From Pseudomonadota bacterium (GTDB taxonomy: Bacteria > Myxococcota_A > Polyangia > Polyangiales > Polyangiaceae), in NCBI GenBank assembly GCA_023418705.1, contig JAEZYZ010000291.1, positions 1 to 19,383 of the forward strand: a stretch of 19,383 nucleotides of DNA, in the 5' to 3' direction. The notes beneath the pieces were generated by a model that saw only the letters and a program-made list of their open reading frames with translations, ran no database searches and had not been told where the DNA came from. Position 1 is the first letter of the stretch. The number at the start of each line of letters is the position of its first letter. Positions 16,501-19,383 of this stretch are shown piece after piece. The translations under genes and the position numbers were made by a program.

Positions 16501-18204
16501 TGGAACAAGCTCGCCGAACGGGCGCGCATCGACGAGCCCGACTGGACGGGCGGCGCGCAGCTCGCGCTGGATGGCCTGCCGCTCGACACCTTCGCCCCGC
16601 TCGCGGACGCGCACATCGGCGGGCGTTTGTACGGTGCGATCTCGATGCAGCGGGTGCGCGCGCGACCCATGGTCACCGCCAACGTCGAGGTCCGTGAAAT
16701 GACGGTCGACACGCTCGCGGTCGGCGGGGGTCGGCTGACCCTGCGCTCTGACGGAGAGCTCGTCAAAGGCGCGCTCAGCCTGCAGCAGCAGCGCGGGCAC
16801 CTCGACGGCCAGCTGCTCGCCGGCCTCAGCTGGGACGGCGCCGCTCCCTCGATCGACGCATCGCGGCCCGTGCACGCCTCGCTCGACGCGCGAGGCTACA
16901 ACGCCGCGATTTTGCGGCCGGTGCTGGGCGATCTCTTCACGGAGTTCGGCGGGCAGCTCGACGCCAGCCTACAAGCCAGGCTGCAGGCGCGGCCCAAGGC
17001 CGGGGACGCCGAGGCGCGCGAATGGCACGGCACCCTCGAAGGCGATGTCTCCCTGCAGAAGGGCGAGGTCCAGCTGACGGCGCTCGGGCTTCGGCTTCAG
17101 GACGTCACCTTGCGGGCCAACGCGCGCGGCAAGGACTCCCAGACCCGGATCGCCGTGACCGAGCTCACGGCCCGGGCGCGGGCCGACAGCAGAAACCTCT
17201 CCGCCCGCGCCGAGATCGTGCTCGAGGGTCTGGAGCTCGACGCCGCCAGCGCGTCGGCGAACCTGCGCGCCGTGCCCATCCTCGTCGAGGGCGTCTCGCA
17301 GGCGCAGGCCACCGGCCAGCTGACGGCCGTGCTGGAGCGGCGGGAGGACCACATGCGCGTCGAGGTCAACGTGCCCGAGCTCACCGCCAGGCTGCCGATC
17401 GCGTCGGCGCGCAACTTGATCGCGCTCGACGACAACCCGAGCATCGAGGTCCTGCAGCCGCTCGGCAAGCCGGAGGACGCAGGCCCCGGCACGCCCGGGC
17501 TGCCGTGGGTCGTGCTGATCGACCTCGGGCGCAACGTGAAGGTCGTGCGCACCGACCTCAACGTCCCCCTCACCGGCCGCCCCGAGCTGCGCATCGGCGA
17601 GGAGGTCGAAATGGCGGGCACGATCGAGCTCGAGCCCGGCGGACGGGTGCAGCTCATGGGCAAGGCGTTCGTCATCGAGGGGGGCACGATCCGCTTCGTC
17701 AACGAGGCAGAGCCTGGCAATCCGGAGCTGGCGATCACCGCGAGCTGGCGCGGCCCCGAGCACATGGTCTTCATCGAGATCCGCGGCAACGTCCAGGACC
17801 CTGACATCAGCTTCCGCAGCGAGCCCGCGTTGCCGGAGCCCGAGGTGATCGCGCTGCTGCTCGGCGGCACGGGTGAGGGGGCCAGCGCGCTGGCGACGGG
17901 CGGCGGCGTCGGCGCGTCGCTCTTCAACCAGCTGTTCGCCGACACCCCGCTCGGGCGCCTGGAGCTGCGCACCGGCGCCACCGAAGAGGGGCAGGCCCGC
18001 TTCATCGCGGCGGTCCAGATCAGCGACCGCGTCTGGTTCGAAGCGACCTATCAGCAACCGGGCAACCAAAGCGTCAACAACCCGAGCGACGTGCCAGGCG
18101 TCTCGGGCACCGTCGACTGGCGCTTCCACCGCAACTGGTCGCTCCGCACCGAGCTCGGGTCGCTCGGCGCGGCCGCGGACCTGCTCTGGCAGTACCGGTA
18201 CTGA
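13579..18204 (+). CDS. tamB: Translocation and assembly module protein TamB (DUF490, AsmA-like bridge protein)
   Basis: TamB spans the periplasm from an inner-membrane anchor as a long beta-taco groove. It works with an Omp85 partner in outer-membrane protein assembly and, in the wider family, in lipid transport. The 1541-residue product has an uncleaved N-terminal membrane segment (about 14-37), a long series of repetitive beta-rich AsmA/DUF490-type segments, and the conserved C-terminal TamB domain. Within that domain are PELRIGEEVEMAGTIEL (from about 1335), GKAFVIEGGTIRF, DPDISFRSEPALPEPEVIALLLGG and GTVDWRFHRNWSLRTELGS, ending in an aromatic QYRY. The size is somewhat above E. coli TamB (1259 residues). 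The ATG shares one base with the upstream stop (TGATG), and GGGAG (13564-13568) serves as ribosome-binding site, so the two genes are translationally coupled and probably encode one complex. Confidence 0.95.
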   Translation: MTPRRALGRSARMIARLLAGVGLVAVFVIAAVFGLLLHADLPAGRRLAAALLTNVLSRTFYGDFYVGEIEHIGPYSVVAKDIRVEDEQGRAVVQADRLAARLNIPLLAQEALLGGKTLDLVINHVRLERAEVDVVPHPKTGVPTIAQVFLPIEDPKDPAEPPSEPGRQLRLWMPTIELGRVHGNIEIADGPKFEATLTGAHGSVYVSPDGVAIDVERYGMQVRGLEALDRFSSVGTGEFHFRGPDRLWSVFDGFFDQVQLEARFSLQGDRLKLLAELPRVRPEDARQLLPEWPLQRAVAAHLSAEGRLPELDVAGKVRIRGAGGAPDATLDAQGTLDLSDLAVSAELTGKRVDARAFSPDAPATQLDFESAVSLWNKEGQLVVDVNATTQPLELQGEHLPAVDLSATYNEAGIAGTATLHEPGVPAKVDFSVHPDGRVDATLRTRKFHLGASPRLRELTAARGQVEARVDAQIDDGQLSAKLQADVQDFTLGELELRQGRLEGRVTGPLQTPEALSIDASLRGRGGRAERFEFERVDATAKGPLRRPKVTAALEDDVGPSVRAQAEVDLRQGAPKLQGLDLEIRRGDTGIQGTVGRVAVGPAGVEISGIDLKGAAGTLRGEVSISDKAIRIDIEGEDVDLERAAQALGLPRGYAAGRLRIDADITADEDDQRGSLSLALADGTIRSVGGVSLRLDSRLEGEHLEGELSAEVLDLGGLTASWDTRVGGPITRTESWEDVVGTLQLQVTNVDLSTLGLFLPPELGIEELAGTAYGQARIERAAPETLPSVLLVAATQDLQVVRAATEPEGTPLRIQGLDLQAGGALNGETGESSGTTRIVDETGPLASASGSIELDLARMLENPSGIGEQLMATPLEAVVVVSDRNLATWPAFIQLPGVQGVVGGRVAVSGSLNEPSFAAAVSGRNLMTEGSRFARPLDLQANAQYQKKTGAFGGSVQLFQRGRRVASLVASGKADWNKLAERARIDEPDWTGGAQLALDGLPLDTFAPLADAHIGGRLYGAISMQRVRARPMVTANVEVREMTVDTLAVGGGRLTLRSDGELVKGALSLQQQRGHLDGQLLAGLSWDGAAPSIDASRPVHASLDARGYNAAILRPVLGDLFTEFGGQLDASLQARLQARPKAGDAEAREWHGTLEGDVSLQKGEVQLTALGLRLQDVTLRANARGKDSQTRIAVTELTARARADSRNLSARAEIVLEGLELDAASASANLRAVPILVEGVSQAQATGQLTAVLERREDHMRVEVNVPELTARLPIASARNLIALDDNPSIEVLQPLGKPEDAGPGTPGLPWVVLIDLGRNVKVVRTDLNVPLTGRPELRIGEEVEMAGTIELEPGGRVQLMGKAFVIEGGTIRFVNEAEPGNPELAITASWRGPEHMVFIEIRGNVQDPDISFRSEPALPEPEVIALLLGGTGEGASALATGGGVGASLFNQLFADTPLGRLELRTGATEEGQARFIAAVQISDRVWFEATYQQPGNQSVNNPSDVPGVSGTVDWRFHRNWSLRTELGSLGAAADLLWQYRY
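18190..18203. repeat. 14-bp perfect palindrome at the tamB stop codon
   Basis: CAGTACCGGTACTG reads the same on both strands and covers the last tamB codons (Tyr-Arg-Tyr) and part of its TGA. It partly overlaps one arm of the larger inverted repeat described next. Confidence 0.6.
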
Positions 18205-18274
18205 GCCCGGCGGAACCGCCCGCCTGCGATTCGCTTTGCGAGGAAGCGATGCTGCCGAGCCGGCTCAGTACCGG
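18195..18274. terminator. Inverted repeat across two convergent stop codons, possible bidirectional terminator
   Basis: CCGGTACTGAGCC (18195-18207) is perfectly complementary to GGCTCAGTACCGG (18262-18274). The left arm contains the tamB stop codon and the right arm the stop codon of the convergent methyltransferase gene. The loop of 54 nt contains smaller GC stems such as GGCGGAACCGCC (18209-18220). There is no U tract on either strand. Because both proteins end in Arg-Tyr, part of the symmetry could be chance. A role as bidirectional terminator is inferred from position. Confidence 0.4.
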
Positions 18275-19119
18275 CGGGCGCTGGCGCAGCCGACGTTCAC
18301 GCTGAGCTCGAACTTGCTCTCCGCCCAGTACTTGTCGATCGAGTCGCGCACGTAGGCCATCGCGCGGCCCAAATCCTGGACGCCGATGCCCGCCCGCAGC
18401 TCCGGCACCACGAGCAGCCGCGTGATGGGGTCCTCGAACAAGGAGCGGCCGTTGTCGAACGTGAGGGTCGTCTGCCGGATCTCGACGTCCACGTCCTCGA
18501 GCCCCACCGCCTCGATCTCCTCGCTCAAGGTCTCGATCGTCGGTCGGGTGGCCATGGCCAGATCGACCGCGGTGCCGAAGCCGGCGTCGTCGTACTTGAG
18601 GGCGAACTCCCGCAGCAGGTCCCCCACCTCCTGGTAGGAGCCGCGCAGCGGCAGCGCCATCAGCACCTGGCCCCCCGGGTAGATCAGGCGCGCCGCCTCG
18701 TGCAGCAGTCGAAAGCGCTCCTCCGTCGAGACGATGGGGTGGAGCGTGATCGCGTGAGAGAAGGCGGCGTCCGGCAGGCGCGTCGACAGCTCCGAGACCT
18801 GGTGGTACTCGATGCGCCCCTCCCCGCTGACCTTCGCCTTGTTCCGGGCCAGCTCGAGCGCAAAGGCCGAGCGGTCGACGCCCACGACGGTGGCGTTCGG
18901 GAGCCGTTCGCAGAGCTGCCGATCCGGGTAGCCCGTGCGACACCCCAGGTGCACGATGCGCGACGCCTCGCCGGCCAGCAGCATCTGCTGCAGCAGCTCG
19001 CCGTAGAGCCGGAGGTAGCGAGGCACCACGAAGGTCTCCATCACCGCCGCGTCGGCTGCGGTCAGCTCCGGAGGGGCGCTGGGAGCAGGGATCGAGTCGG
19101 ACGAGGTCGTTGGGATCAC
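18265..19119 (-). CDS. Class I SAM-dependent methyltransferase, substrate unknown
   Basis: The 284-residue protein has a Rossmann-type methyltransferase core. Motif I is IVHLGCRTGYPD (55-66), with Arg61 where most relatives have Gly (GCGTG). The acidic strand-2 motif is VVGVDRS (78-84). A post-II region FSHAITLHPI (120-129) and a PGGQVLMALPL segment (148-158, motif VI-like) follow. The first 25 or so residues are a low-complexity Ser/Pro/Ala tail, and no signal peptide is seen, so it is cytoplasmic. It resembles Methyltransf_11/25-type enzymes acting on small molecules or quinone-like substrates, but no substrate can be named. The start is GTG at 19119, preceded by GGAAAG at good spacing. It converges with tamB and diverges from the gene at 19229, so it is probably monocistronic. 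The C-terminal 90 residues after the core are not recognised. Confidence 0.85.
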   Translation of the reverse strand: MIPTTSSDSIPAPSAPPELTAADAAVMETFVVPRYLRLYGELLQQMLLAGEASRIVHLGCRTGYPDRQLCERLPNATVVGVDRSAFALELARNKAKVSGEGRIEYHQVSELSTRLPDAAFSHAITLHPIVSTEERFRLLHEAARLIYPGGQVLMALPLRGSYQEVGDLLREFALKYDDAGFGTAVDLAMATRPTIETLSEEIEAVGLEDVDVEIRQTTLTFDNGRSLFEDPITRLLVVPELRAGIGVQDLGRAMAYVRDSIDKYWAESKFELSVNVGCASARRY

Positions 19120-19216
19120 GGTGCTTTCCGACCCCGGGGAGTCGCCGCTCTGGCCGCAGGGCTCCGGGGGTCCTTTTTCCGACTGTGTCGGGAATGCCTC
19201 CGCCTGTCCAGGGCGT

Positions 19217-19222
19217 TATGCT
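19217..19222 (+). promoter_or_regulatory. -10-like hexamer next to a GTG start
   Basis: TATGCT ends 6 nt before the GTG at 19229. If it is a real -10 element, transcription would start exactly at the start codon and the mRNA would be leaderless. No convincing -35 was found. Confidence 0.3.
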
Positions 19223-19228
19223 GCCCCT

Positions 19229-19383
19229 GTGCGGGCTTTGATGCGAGGTGCGCTGGCGGCCGCGGCCCTGGCCGCGCTCGGACAAGCCGCCGCGCCCAGC
19301 CCGGAGCCGTCGCCGGCCGCACCCACCGCCGTGTCGAGCACCGCCCCGGCCCAACAGACCGCCGGGCGCGCGCCGCTCGGCGC
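19229..19383 (+). CDS. N-terminus of a putative exported protein (runs off window)
   Basis: Fifty-one codons are visible. The first 22 or so look like a signal peptide: two arginines, a hydrophobic alanine/leucine core (residues 7-17) and a likely signal peptidase region GQAAA. An Ala/Pro/Ser/Thr-rich stretch follows, which in secreted proteins is typical of a linker. No domain is visible yet and no function can be given. The start could be GTG 19229 or ATG 19241, both in frame. Neither has a Shine-Dalgarno sequence. It is divergent from the methyltransferase gene with 109 bp between start codons. The frame remains open to the window end. Confidence 0.45.
   Translation, partial: MRALMRGALAAAALAALGQAAAPSPEPSPAAPTAVSSTAPAQQTAGRAPLG

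Noticed and set aside
13420..18129. Long minus-strand frames opposite tamB (13420-15009, 15685-16875, 16969-18129)
   Set aside because: All are antisense to a continuous 1541-codon TamB frame with a recognisable C-terminal domain. None has a motif or ribosome-binding site.

Overview
The window is about 19.4 kb of very GC-rich DNA with strong G/C bias at third codon positions, so most genes cast long open shadow frames on the opposite strand. Gene content suggests a Gram-negative, myxobacterium-like (Myxococcota/Polyangia type) chromosome: a dcw cell-division cluster, an outer-membrane Omp85 protein followed by TamB, alanine/proline-rich lipoproteins, a multidomain PAS/GAF histidine kinase and a cobalamin-binding mutase subunit. 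The taxon is inferred from style and content, not from a marker gene. No rRNA, tRNA, CRISPR array, insertion sequence, integrase or prophage gene was seen, so this looks like core chromosome.

Region 1 (1-4740, minus strand) is the start of the dcw operon, in order mraZ, rsmH, ftsL, ftsI (PBP with a PASTA tail) and murE, which is cut off by the window edge after a 41-base poly-C run that looks like an end artefact. mraZ/rsmH and rsmH/ftsL overlap by ATGA. Upstream of mraZ there is a good TTGACA-N18-TAGTTT promoter, followed by MraZ-type boxes at 10-bp phase, which suggests autoregulation.

Region 2 (4850-10073, minus strand) holds, in transcription order, a PPP-type metallophosphatase, rsmE (16S rRNA m3U1498 methyltransferase; GTGA overlap with the phosphatase), a stand-alone B12-binding mutase subunit, about 330 bp with only a doubtful 38-codon membrane ORF, and a 987-residue soluble hybrid sensor kinase (RsbRD-like, GAF, PAS, PAS, GAF, HisKA, HATPase) with no response regulator nearby.

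Region 3 (10320-18204, plus strand) holds an unrecognised lipoprotein and then a translationally coupled pair: an Omp85/TamA-like protein with a lipobox (TamL-like) and a 1541-residue TamB. These two probably form an envelope-spanning translocation and assembly module.

Region 4 (18205-19383) has a class I SAM methyltransferase gene convergent with tamB, the two ending in an inverted repeat across both stop codons, and the first codons of a divergent exported protein that runs off the window.

I did not find a clearly new multi-gene system. The most unusual points are the lipobox-bearing Omp85 paired with TamB, the extended phased MraZ-box array, and several GTG starts without a Shine-Dalgarno sequence that sit just downstream of -10-like hexamers.
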